A stretch of DNA of 64,000 bases, taken from assembly GCF_043641665.1 (NCBI RefSeq), contig NC_092181.1, forward strand, positions 13,549,963-13,613,962. Direction: 5' to 3'. The position numbers and the translations under genes are program-made. Below the pieces are notes generated by a model. That model worked only from the letters and a program-made list of their open reading frames with translations, searched no databases and had not been told where the DNA came from. Below are positions 52,801-64,000 of this stretch, in pieces (positions within the stretch are counted from its first letter, which is position 1; every line of letters begins with the position of its first letter). Source of the DNA: Enoplosus armatus. Taxonomy: Eukaryota; Chordata; Actinopteri; Centrarchiformes; Enoplosidae.

Positions 52801-55800
52801 GCTATGTTGCTGTTAGCTTGTTTTGTTTTGTGTAGCATAGATACCCAAATAGAGTTGTCCAGAAAGGGGCATGAAATTGTCAGCTGTCCTGGAGGAGATG
52901 GAGTTTGGGCGATAGCCTGGAGGGAGATTTGGTCACCATCTGTATTCTGTTTCCATTAGACTCGTCCAAATATTACCAACCAACACAATTTTGCACTAAG
53001 CCGGACGGAGAAGTACTAATCATGGGAAAGTAAGGTCTCATAATCTTTTTTCCTCTTATTTAAAATCACTGTGACAGAGTTATCAGAATATCACTGTATG
53101 TCCTTTCATGTGTTGTCATTATGCTTCAGTTCGTGAATGCATTTATATTTTCTGAATAGATTTCGAACCATTTTCCAGTCGCTATCCCTGCTGATGGCAA
53201 CACTGCCCATCTAAATTCCTATGACATCTGCGTCTGCAAAAGACATTGAAGGAAAGAAACTCTGGACTACAATGTCGTGGGTTAGGAAAGGCAGAGGCAT
53301 GCTTGAAACAAACTGGTTTGTATGACGTGGCGTCTGACCACGTCTGAATGCAAAAGTGTTTAGAGCTGTTTCAAAAACGACCACTCTCAAAAGCAGGATG
53401 AAGAGCCTGCCGACACAGAGAGGGGTGCGATGCAATAATCTCCCTTGAAGGCATTCATAGTGTTGCACTCATTTGTACACATGACAAGTGACAGTAGTTG
53501 TGTGAAGAATGAAAAAAGAGAGCCTCAAAGCCTGCATACCCAATCCTGATGTCAGAAAGGGTTTCAGACGTCATTCAGTGATCCAACAAGCACTTTGTTA
53601 GCCCTCAAAAGACAAAATCTGAGTGTTGATGCTGGCATGAACATTCAAGAGCATGCTGAGTCAAGCAGATGACCATGGGCTTAAAGAATAAGCAAAGGGA
53701 AGGAAAGGCAAGAGTGATCTGAAGTGGGAAATAAGCTGGAGGAAAGTATGAGAGGGACTCAAGAACAGAGCTGTGTGGGGGGAGAAGGAGAAAGAAGGGA
53801 GTCAGGAAACAGAGGCCTGGATGAGAACCGAAGTGCAGAATAGTACAGTAAACAAACAACATCCCGCTCCTGATGGAGAAATAGCTCTCCAGCATGTCCA
53901 GCTGAGCTCACACATGTATTCTAAATGCTACCATAATACTGTATTTTGTCACACAGATGCATCCCAGTCCATTTCCATCCTCTTCTAAACCCTCTGTCTC
54001 TGCTGGCAGTCATACATACTGTACCCTGCTGCAGAACATGTAAATACAGACTAAAACCAGTTGATTTATAGTCAAACACCAAAGCCATGGACTCACTGTG
54101 ACTGTTCTGTACACTGTGTGTCTTCTGAGAGGCAATTAAACACCATGCTTTAAAAAGATGCACCGCAGCTGATGCGGCACATCGGTGTCCATGACCGATC
54201 ACCTCAGTGTTGCCAGGGATGTTGTATTTTCACAGATGTGCAAGAGCAGACATTTCACCTCTGTGCCCTACATAGGGAGTAAAAGCCAAAAGAAAGGACA
54301 GTCAGGGAGGGAGGAAGGTTTAGGTTGTAGAAAGAAGAAAAGACACAACACGACAGACAGCATGAGGAATTATGGAGGATATTTTGCTCTCTAGTCCAAA
54401 CAAGCTTGAAAGAAGAGTGCCATTTCTCTTTAGGTGCTGGCATTTTCCTGGCTATTCACTGAGAGAGGCACTCACAGCTCTTTCCCATGTTTTCATTAAA
54501 GCTGTTTTATGTGTGAGGCAGGAGAAAAGTAATGTGCAACTGGCTAATGTTTAAATCTGTATATCTTTGTTGGTGTTGTCCTTTTTATCTCTGTCCAGTG
54601 TTTTCATCTTCAAAGTGACTTTTCCTGACTCTTCCTCCCTCTTCCTTCTTCTACTCTGCTATCCCTCTAAATGGCTCCTGGCATCCTACCTTTTAGAGGG
54701 GGGGAAAGGGGAAAGGTCCCAGATGACAAGTCCCAGTGGGAATGTCAGAGGCACATCAGGAAGCTTGTGAAATCCATCTCCACTGGCTCTTTTTCTACCT
54801 TCTCCACCACATGTAACAAGACCTCTGCCTCTATCAATCCCTCTCAATCCGAACATTAAACATGGAAGACTTTGCAAACAGAGGCCCAGCACAGTGTCTA
54901 CAGTGTTACTGAATAATAAAATTGTTTATAGCAGCTAGCAAAGACACTAGCTGCCCTTTCACCAAGCCTCAGCAGTTATAGGGTGGCCATTAGGAGGCCC
55001 ACAGGGACTCATTCGGGACCAGTATGCTGCCCAGTCGCTCGTATAATTGTGCTTCCGTAAACAACAAGGCCTATCAGTCACTGGGAAAACTAAAATACCC
55101 TCCCTCCTGAAAAGCACCCAAACAAAACACCAAAATAAGACATGGAGCTGAAACTCACAGTGACCTGCTGATCTCTGGAGTCCCACAGTGCTGATTGGTA
55201 CTGACACACAGCTATGCAGACACAAAACTAACTGTGGGATATCAACTGTATTAATCCCATTCTCTCAAAATTCCCCTGCACTAGTTTCAAAATGACATGA
55301 AACTGGTTTTCCACAGAGTTTGATAATATCGCATACACACACTGGATCTGCTTGTTCCAGTACATCACGGAAGTTACATTTACAATTATGTTGAAATATT
55401 CTCAGGGAAAATGGAAAACATTTGCATATTTTACACACATTCCCCTGTTAATTCATCCTGACGTATTTGCTGTCTTTGGAAACTTTGGCATCTTGGCCAG
55501 AATTTACAGGTTCTGTGGGTTTGAGCAAAAGCTTATGATAGACCTGCCAAAGGTTGTCTGGGATTGACGAGTAATCTCCTCAGTGCGACGATATTTGGTT
55601 TAGGCAAAGTGAGGCCCAGGACCACTGCTTGATTTGAAACCCTTTTGCTGAGTTGACTAGACAACTTTGATTGCAGCTGCACAATGCTGACAAAAGACAA
55701 CTGTATGATTTGGATTTGTCCAGACAGAAACCGCAAAGTAATGTGATCCCTTAAGCGGTTGTGGATCGCAATCAAATGAAAACTGTTTAATCAGAAGTCA

Positions 55801-57202
55801 AGACTTATTGGGACACGGTTGACAACATGAGAAACTGACTTATTTTCAACAGAAGGATGTTTGACTGGGAACTTTCTGGGAAATTTCTTCTGTCCCCTCT
55901 GGCTGTCAGCTGGGTCTATTTCTGATCTGCTAAACCATGAGGGCAAAGAGAGGGGTTGCCTGAAAAATGAGGAGTCAAACATGGCTTTGGAAGAATTTAC
56001 CCCACTCCCCTGTGGGTGTGTGAGCGTGTACATGCCTGCACATGTGAGCGTGTAGGCCGATGTGATTATTCTGCTGCTGCAATCGCTCAAGGTGAAAGGG
56101 GAAACCCTGCAGTTCACATTTAGAACACTTTTCAAATAAAATTAAAATTTCCTTCGCTTTTCCTTCACTTTTCACCAGGAAGCAAATTGGCTGAAGAGAC
56201 CAGCTGGTTTGTATCTGTGTACAGTCTGCTGATGTACTCATGATACCCCGTTTACTGAAACCTGCTCTGAACTTGCACTGCGGCACTCTGAAATAGGACC
56301 CAGCTGCTGGTGTGCTTGTGACCTGACATCTAATTGCTTGCAATGGAACAAGCAGCTTGGAAATGTGGTTTCTGGAGGAAGGGAGGTGGTAGTGGTAGGG
56401 GGATAGGGTTAGGGGGGTAAGGAGACGGATGACTGACATATAGACGTGGAGGCTAAGAAACCGAGGACAACATTCAGTTTCTGCATTTGAATTTCTCTGA
56501 ACCGCACGTAATTGGTTGCAGAGCTTGAATGACATCAGCACGTTGACTTCCACTAATGGGTTTGCTGAAATATCCAGTGTCGTTCAAAACAAAGTAGGCC
56601 ATCAGAGATCATACATGGAGCTTTACACACAGCACAATACAGGCTTTTATAAGCTAAAGGTCTATATGGAAAAGTTGTGCACTTTATGAGTTCTTTGAAT
56701 GAGAATTTGTATCGTACACTCACTGTTAATCTTAATCTGTTGTCATCGCAGGCATCTGTTGGCAAGGGAGCGGTGTAAAGATGTGACAGATACTACAGGT
56801 TGAAATACTTTATGTGTTGCTACTCTGATAAAGCATCCTGTTGTAAAATTGAACAAGCCAGCTTTGAATGGAAGAGCAGCCAAAATGATTGGATAGCAAC
56901 ACATATCAGATGGCAGAATGTCAAATGCATTAACAACACAGCTCAGATCGAGGACACATGTTGAGCTTGTTGCCGAACCCTGCAGCTTGCGTTCTGGCAA
57001 GTACGTGATGCAGCAACGCTTTGAAGGAACTTCTTTTGTGTGTGCACTCAAAGATTTACACTTTACAAGATGTGCTGAACAGGAACAGGATTGTGTTAAC
57101 AGGAATGAACAGGGAATCAAACAGTTACACAAATCCTATCTGCAGCTCGCTACCCCTCCTCTTCTAAAAGGCTGTTTTTGTATTTGTATTTTTTTTTAGG
57201 TA

Positions 57203-57541
57203 CATCGATACCACTCTCTTGTCTGTGCACCAATGAAGCAAGAGCCAGGAGACAATTAGCTTAGCTTAGCATAGGCTGAGAAAGTTCAAAAACCAACACA
57301 TCTAAAGCTCACCAATTAACATATAGTATCTTGTTTTTTTAAATCTGTACACAAACATAAAAAAATTTTTTGTTGTGTTGTTACTATTTCGTATTGAGGC
57401 CAGAAGCCAGGCTATCTTAATGCTAAGCTAAGCTAGCTCCATACTGAGCGCACAGAGATGAGAGAGGTGTTGATCTTCTCATCTAACTCTTGACAAGAAA
57501 GCGAATAAGCATATTTCCCAAGATGTTAAACTATTCCTTTA
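57203..57541. mobile_element. MITE with long inverted arms
   Basis: The left arm (about 57203-57275) contains 'ATCGATACCACTCTCTTGTC', 'AGAGCCAGGAGACAATTAGC' and 'TTAGCTTAGCATAG'. The right arm (about 57404-57541) contains the inverse: 'ATGCTAAGCTAAGCTAGCTC', 'AGAGAGGTGTTGATCTTCTC' and 'AAACTATTCCTTTAAG'. The two arms pair as a long hairpin with a divergent centre. It is a non-autonomous DNA element common in spiny-rayed fish, and the arm at 18.43-18.72 kb is related. The left terminus seems truncated. Confidence 0.65.
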
Positions 57542-60500
57542 AGTGAATGTCATCTGTTTGAACTGGCACCAGCTAACTTTACTCGAACTCGCTCTTTTAC
57601 ATTCATGACAACATTGAGCTGCCTGAAGGAAACATTCTTTGAACCGTTAATGTCGTCAGCGTCATTTGGTTTGGTTTGAAGGAGATGCAAGGGGCTAATT
57701 GTTCAGTTGAGGTCAGCGATTTCTTGAGTGGTACGCTCTTTAAGAATAAACACTGTAAGGAATAAAAAAAGGGCGGGGGGCAGACTTGATTTCAAATCAC
57801 TTCCAGTCACGCTAACCATACCATCTGGTTGACTGAGCTGGTACTCTGCCCATTTCTCCTGAGTCTTTCTCTTCATAAAACACCTTCTGAATGGAAACAT
57901 AAGAGAGTTACTGAGAAAGAAAGTGAGCAGAGGTCAAATGTGGAAAATGAGAGGGAAGACTAAAAAAAAAGAAGGAATAGAAAGGAAAAGTAGAAAAAAA
58001 GCTTTCAGGCCCGAGCTTGTCTTGTGCCCTTCTCCTCACTTTCACCTTATCGGAGTCTCGGCTGCACGTTTTTACAAATTATTCTGGGTTGCAGAAAGGG
58101 GCCAGAACTTGGAGATCTGGCATTCATTTACATTCTTACTGGTTTGTGCTTCTCCTGCTCTTTTTTTTCTTCAAGAACAGAGAGCAAGATGGAATTTCAA
58201 GGGGCCAAAAAGAAACAGAGCAGGAATCGTTCAAGCAACAAAATCCCTGAGTGAGCGTCCCACAGGGATCCGTATGGCTGCCGTGCGGTTGTAATGTCTT
58301 TGTCCGCCCATCTCCTCTGATTACCATCATGTCTCTAGAGAGGTCCATGAGGGCAAAATTTGTGTGTGTTCATGTATGTTTGTAAAGAGCGTGTTTGTAA
58401 AAGTATGTCTAGAAGATAATACCACAGCAATTATGATATTATGTGGGGGAAAAGGTCACATCATATTATAACTTTAATATGAATTAAATACCTACGACAT
58501 TGATATGAAATCTATTTGGTTGAGGGTTGAAGTTGTGGGTACAATTATGGATTTCATGTTGATTAAAGTTAACCCTGCATCAATAATGTTTTTTGGTTTA
58601 TTGCATTTTACACTAAAACTTTAGACACTAAAGACACTTTTAGACACTAAAGCTTGGAGGGAAGCTACAGAGACAGATGACGATTATCTGTGGGTCAGAC
58701 ACCTTTAACATTACATGTGGTAATGTTTTCCATTGTTAAAAAAATACTGATTAGTGCAGCTTTAAGTTAAGGTATTTTGATTAAGTTTATTTAAATTGTT
58801 TAGTTTTGAAAATCTACCTGGTTCACTTTTGTATATTTCATAACGTCAGGAAAAATGGACAATCCCCAGAAAAAAATGATTTCTGAAGTTTAGGGTAGAA
58901 AACATTTTATTTTAGGTTAAATGTATCAGTAGTTTATGCTTGGGTGGAAGGTTAAGCATGTATTGATGAAGTTAGAGAGCAGAGCAGTTACATCAAAGTA
59001 AGTTATTATCCTTTCATGTGGAGAGAGATGTGTGTATACACAAGTGAAAGTGTGAGCGTTCCAACGCATGCACAAACGCCCTCAGGGACCAAAACTCGAT
59101 TGGCGAATGGTGTGTTAATTCTGCCATTGCAGGAATGAACACATCATCCTGAGGGTTGAGTGAGACGGTTATATCCCTGTGGAGCCGAGATCGGTGTCAG
59201 CATCACACTCTAAACCAAGACAGTTCTCAAATCTGGATCTCATTAGGACTGTAGCCTGCCAGTGCTGGAGTGAACACATCCAGACTGCAGCCACACTCAC
59301 CCAACAAAGCTTCAGCACTGAGACGCAGCCAAGCCAAGAGAAATAGACCGGATCACTAATAGAGCGCCCCTACCCCAACAGTAGAAAGCTCTGGAAGAAA
59401 ACTGCACAACTGCAGATGTCTGTCGTCTGCATGCTGTGAAAAAACACACAGAAAACAGATGTAAATACAGAACGTGAACAGGTACACTGGCATACATGCA
59501 TGAACACACACGCACGGATCATTGGTGTCTCTTCGTCCGAGGCGTTATCTGCTGTTATCACTGTAATTGGAGCAATAGGGGGTCATTTCCTGCGAGAAAG
59601 AAGCTTAATTGTGAGGACTCATTGCTCCTCGCTGCAGCTCCCAGCAACCGCTCAACTGTCGTTAGAAGAAGAGCAGATCGCCTGTACTCCTTTCCCACAA
59701 TTCCACCCTCCCTCAACTTTTCCTCTGAACCATTCCTCAACTCATCCCTCCTTCTGAAGCCACCGTGCCCTGCGAGCACTTCAAAAGAACACAGATCCTC
59801 GTAAATCGCCCTTGAGTGGCCCCCAAACCGCTGCAAGTCGGCTGGAAAATCCAAACAAACAATACACTGATGAGTGGGCTGGACTGTGTTAGGTCATGCA
59901 ACGCAACCCTCTGAGCACATCGAGTGATCGGATACTGGAAAGTAAACATCACGCTTCAGTTAGGCTTCACAGAAATGTGGCGAGGGGAGGATAAAGTTAA
60001 AGAGGAGAGGGACAACCTGCTGCTGCTGCTGTGTAAGTGTGTGACGGACAAAAAGGACAAAAAAGAGATACAATTGCAAGCAGTGAGGAATGTTTTCTTA
60101 TCGTCACAGAGCTGGTCTGGCTAGTCTGATTTTGGGGACTTATCAGTGGATTAGGCCTGAGCACTGAGTGGTGATAGATTGCAGGAGGGGTAGCGCTGCG
60201 ATAGCCTTAGAAAGACCCCAGCCTGAAGTGTTTAGGTGATGAGGAAGAGGACTAGAGAGAACTTGGCAGGCGAAGACCATTTAGATGGTGTTTTAAAGCC
60301 CAATATGCCATGCTCATATCTTTGCCTCTTAGGTAATCAAAACCTCAACTCTTATGAATGTCTGACAGGCAAAAGCTGAAGCTGTGAAATAACGTCTGGG
60401 ATATTTTAAAGTTTAATTGCGCTGGGAGGAAGTGCAGGTCAGGTTCATATACAGGCCAAAATTCAAAAAGTGGTAAAGAATACTATGATACCATAAGAGT

Positions 60501-61660
60501 TACGTTTCCAACTCTCAAACTGTTGGTGGTCCTCAGTTTCAGACTTTTGACAACCATGTCTCTTCACACAGGCTGAGAAATATCAAGGCTGTAAAAACAC
60601 TGTAAAACTTGTAGCCACTAGCGCTGCCAGCTTAGAGAAGCCATCATAGCATCACACCCCTGGTAGAAGCAAATCAGCAGGGCGGCTGTAGGTCGACCAC
60701 AAAAATAAACCCCTCACGCACCACGAACAGGTCCTGTTGGTCACATAACTGGTCCATCAAGGACAACATCGCATTCACACCCAAGAGGAGCTGGCTCAAC
60801 TGAAAGGCAGTCAGCATCACAGCAGCGTGTGTGGCCAAAAACATACGTTAAGAATACCAGAGAGGGAAATCCATGCGGAGTGTGTTTCCAGTGTTGCTGT
60901 ACAGAAAGTGGAACATAAAAAAAAAAAAAAAGACAGAAACACGTGATGAAAATTAGAAGAAGAAAAAAATCAGGAAAAGTCTGATAAAGAGAGAGACGAA
61001 ACAGACACACAAATGATCAAGAAGAAGAGATGAAAGAGGACAGCCTTTCCTTCCTGTGCAGAGTTGTGTGATTGCCGTCCGTCTGTTAGACTACTCATCC
61101 TCAGTGTCAGATCCCTGTTTCTCTCTGAGGCTTTGATGTGAGACTTCGGCATTCACCCCGACAGGATATTACACTTTAATGATCTCCTGATAGGGCTCCC
61201 CTCCTACACACAGCGGTGCAGACAGCAGGGAGTGTGGGTGAAACATGTAACATTTATGCACTTACATTCATAACACTAACTGACACAAAGTGCAGCAGAG
61301 AAAGTTCACCCACCAACTTCAAGTCCTTTACCAGAAACCTGCATGAACAAGAATTACTGGATACAATATAATAAATAGAACTGCAACCTCCTAGTTTACT
61401 CGTCCTGTTGGAGAAGTTCATGTTTTTTATTTCAGCAGCTTGGACTGATCCCATTTCAACTGCTGTTTTAATGTAAAGCCCACGAGCACACTGGCCTTTT
61501 TCATAAGTTGGCTTGATCTGTTGATTCACAGATGTGTGTCAGTATGTCAGCAGTCACACTTAACAGACATTATCAGGAGGCCCAAGAAGCCGGCACTTGA
61601 CCCTGTCAGACACGAACACGAAGTCTGGATGGAAGACCATGTGAGCCAGAGAGAGTCAGG

Positions 61661-61992
61661 GTAAAATATAGAAGAGGTGTGATGAGACAGAAAGAAAGAA
61701 ATATGCTTGTGTATTGTCCACACTCAAGGCACAGACTTACACAAAGGAGCCGGAGGATTCTCCAGCTAAAGCAGGTAATCCCACAACAAACAGGTTTAGT
61801 TGAAGGAAACCTCTGTTTGAATAGTCAGACAGTGTAGTGTAACGTATCAGAGGAGCAGCCGGATAAAGAACAGGATGTCCAACTGTCAAAAGACTGTAGC
61901 TAGGGAGTAAAATATATGAGAGGTGTGATGAGAAAGGCATGAAGAAATATGCTTGCGTATTGTCCACACTCATATACAAAGGAGACAGAGGT
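61661..61992. repeat. Local direct duplication, about 246-bp period
   Basis: About 61661-61756 and about 61907-61992 are direct copies. Both read GTAAAATATA..GAGGTGTGATGAGA..GAAATATGCTTG(T/C)GTA, then TTGTCCACACTCA and ACAAAGGAG. Small indels separate them. This is a local tandem duplication and carries no coding signal. Confidence 0.75.
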
Positions 61993-63036
61993 ATTATGAC
62001 AAATGCAAAGTGGCGGGTTGTTTCAGATGTGTTCAGGCGATAGTGGCACATGATAGGACAGCATCATACCAAGCATTGGCTTTGAAACACACAACCAATA
62101 AAAGTTTTACTTGAGGCTTACATAGCATCCCTCTCTCCTCTCCCCCTGTTTTTGTCCTGATAAAGCTTCTGCAGGCCCTGCAGGGGAGGTTTCGCAGGTG
62201 AGACGCTGAAGCGTGTCAAAGCATGTTGCAATCTCACTGACAGGCTATGGGAATTGGGATGCCAAAATGACATAAACCATGTGAATGAGATTCTCTTCCC
62301 TTCCCTGGCTGCATAAGTAGGGGTTGTAGAGCAGATCATCGTGGGAGCAATAAATCTAAATTCAAGAAACACAAAAGCTTAGTGTCAACACTTCAGTTGG
62401 CTTGAAGTTTGGGGAATTGTTACTGAGCCGTGTCTTTTCAAAACTGGTTCTTCCAGTAAAATGGAAGTTTTACTACCCTTTTGTTTCTTTAGAAAGCTTG
62501 AAAGTAATATGTTCATTTAGAATACAGGAACACCTGGAAATGAATGGCACTTCCTCATGATTCACAATTTATATATTGTTCTCAATGCACTGCTTTTTTT
62601 GTTCCCAAGCTGACGACAATGGCAACACAACAACACACTGTATATTGCATGTAGATATCACATGTGCCTTAAATGGAGGACACATTTGAGAAGGGGGCCG
62701 GTGTAAGCAGCGTTAACTACTTTCCTCTTGCGGTCATCATGTTATCATTGTACACAGACGAGAGGGGGGTTTCATGATGACATCAGGATGATTCAGTTCA
62801 TATCACCCATCTGTGTTAGCATGTAGATCGATGACATAACGTGAACTTTGAAATGTAAAGAAGTCCCACGGCTACAACTGTTGTGGCAGTGTAATCTGAG
62901 CCACTGCCTATACTGACGGGCATCAGCGAGATCCTAATGTAAAGATCGCTCCAGCTCCTCCTCCTCATCTGTCTGTCATCAAGAACAAACTTTAAGAAGT
63001 TTTAGCCAGGAGAATACACAGAGATGTTAATGTATG

Positions 63037-63038
<2 letters not shown>

Positions 63039-63071
<33 letters not shown>
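63039..63071. repeat. (AG)n microsatellite
   Basis: About 16 AG units. Confidence 0.95.
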
Positions 63072-63074
<3 letters not shown>

Positions 63075-64000
63075 TGAGGGGAAGAGAGAGTTTGGGTTAA
63101 GACCAACCCCCTTTTTTAGCTGTTGCATGTTTCAACTGAGGTCTTACTTCACTCCCTCTGCCTTGTCAGTTTGACTGGGACTCACTTGGTGCTCTTGTTT
63201 GGATTCTCCTCGCTGAAGAGCAGATGAAGCGCTCGATAAGGGCAACGCTACAACAATTTCAAGGTAATTCTCATTGTGATTCCCGCGTCTGACGCAATGT
63301 GTGATAGATGATATTATTGGCAAATTTGTTTCAGATGGTTTCCATATGGCTGCATTTATCTTGCGTTTATACAGAACAGAATGTTAGAAGAAACATAATA
63401 ATTTATCACCTTTTGAGTTTTAGGACTGTGATTTGTGTTTATCAAATTTGTATTAATTGAAAGTTTTTATATGAAGCTTTATGACACTATTTACACCTGA
63501 GGGAAAAAAAGAAAGGCTGAGAAAACTTTTTTGATGGTACTATAAGCAATATATGGTGCAAAAGTCACAAAAAGAGAAACTTTATCAAATTCTGCCATGA
63601 TTTTCTTGTTTTAAATGGAAATCAACACAGAAAAATCTTCATCAAACGCTGATGCTTGTGATTATAACATACATATTCTCTCACATCTCATCATAGATAA
63701 TTGACACTGAGATACCAGCATTCACTCATGATCTCCATTCATATTTTTATCTATGGTATAGATTCAGTCCTCACTGCAGAGGGACTCGACACTCAGCTGT
63801 TTGTGTTATAGCAATTTCCCAAATTCTTGGCAACAGATTGAATGGGTTAAAGTCTCCAGACCGTTTGTTAAATGTTAACATATGACTCAAGACGTGAGAA
63901 AAAACATTCCCTTACACAACTGAGACTCAAAGGAACACAACCCTAATCACCCCTGCGTGTAAGCTAAAATAACTGAACCCCAACCTTCAACGTATTTATG

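Larger units (their letters stand above)
35641..64000. other. 28-kb right flank without a supportable gene
   Basis: No coding gene could be built on either strand. The longest frame (55975-56553, minus) has no recognisable domain. Repeats are listed separately. Two possible exons with passable splice borders (46108-46230 and about 63224-63263, both plus) and one alternative at about 39743-39865 are described under findings; none is safe enough to annotate. The region may be an intron of a gene whose exons lie outside, or true intergenic DNA. Local stretches such as 51.95-52.09 and 48.93-49.03 kb look non-repetitive and could be regulatory, but this needs alignment. Confidence 0.5.

Noticed and set aside
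55975..56553. 192-codon minus-strand open frame, longest unexplained one
   Set aside because: No domain, signal peptide or splice context; composition looks like translated non-coding DNA and its C-terminal end runs into a CA/TG-like stretch.

Overview
This is eukaryotic nuclear DNA from a teleost fish, most likely a percomorph. Genes have introns with GT..AG junctions. CA/TG microsatellites are dense, there are no operons, and the interspersed repeats are types common in spiny-rayed fish: a hAT-like MITE, a long-inverted-arm 'TTAGCTTAGCTTAGCATA' MITE, and retroposon 3' tails ending in short tandem units such as TTATC, TTGAC or TTCTGA. The species is an inference from repeat style and cannot be fixed from the sequence alone.

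Layout. Positions 1-14.47 kb hold no gene that I can support, only microsatellites and repeat fragments. At 14.48-15.40 kb (+) lies a decayed copy of a sialidase gene. At 16.55-17.83 kb (+) lies its intact neighbour, a two-exon cytosolic/membrane-type (neu3-like) sialidase of 389 residues. From 17.9 to 23.6 kb there are mostly repeat fragments. At 23.70-24.60 kb (-) there is a single-exon forkhead gene of the FoxD family (foxd5/foxd4-like). At 26.90-31.4 kb (-) lies zglp1 (GATA-like zinc finger protein 1), rebuilt here as four coding exons (585 residues) plus a probable 5' noncoding exon. At 33.56-35.53 kb (-) lies fdx2 (mitochondrial ferredoxin 2), rebuilt as five coding exons (196 residues). 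From about 35.7 kb to the end (28 kb) I find no coding gene that I can support.

The strongest biological signal is fdx2 directly upstream of zglp1 on the same strand. That order and orientation match the mammalian FDX2-ZGLP1 pair, which is known for readthrough transcripts. foxd5 follows on the same strand. The three encode unrelated functions (Fe-S cluster biogenesis, germline transcription, early neural/axial transcription), so this is conserved linkage and not a pathway. The second signal is the tandem sialidase pair, in which one copy has died. I found no convincing evidence of an undescribed biological system. The less obvious findings are local: a complete hAT-like element with a perfect 8-bp target duplication, a 16-bp palindrome just upstream of the zglp1 5' exon, and a few candidate exons that cannot be confirmed without transcript data.
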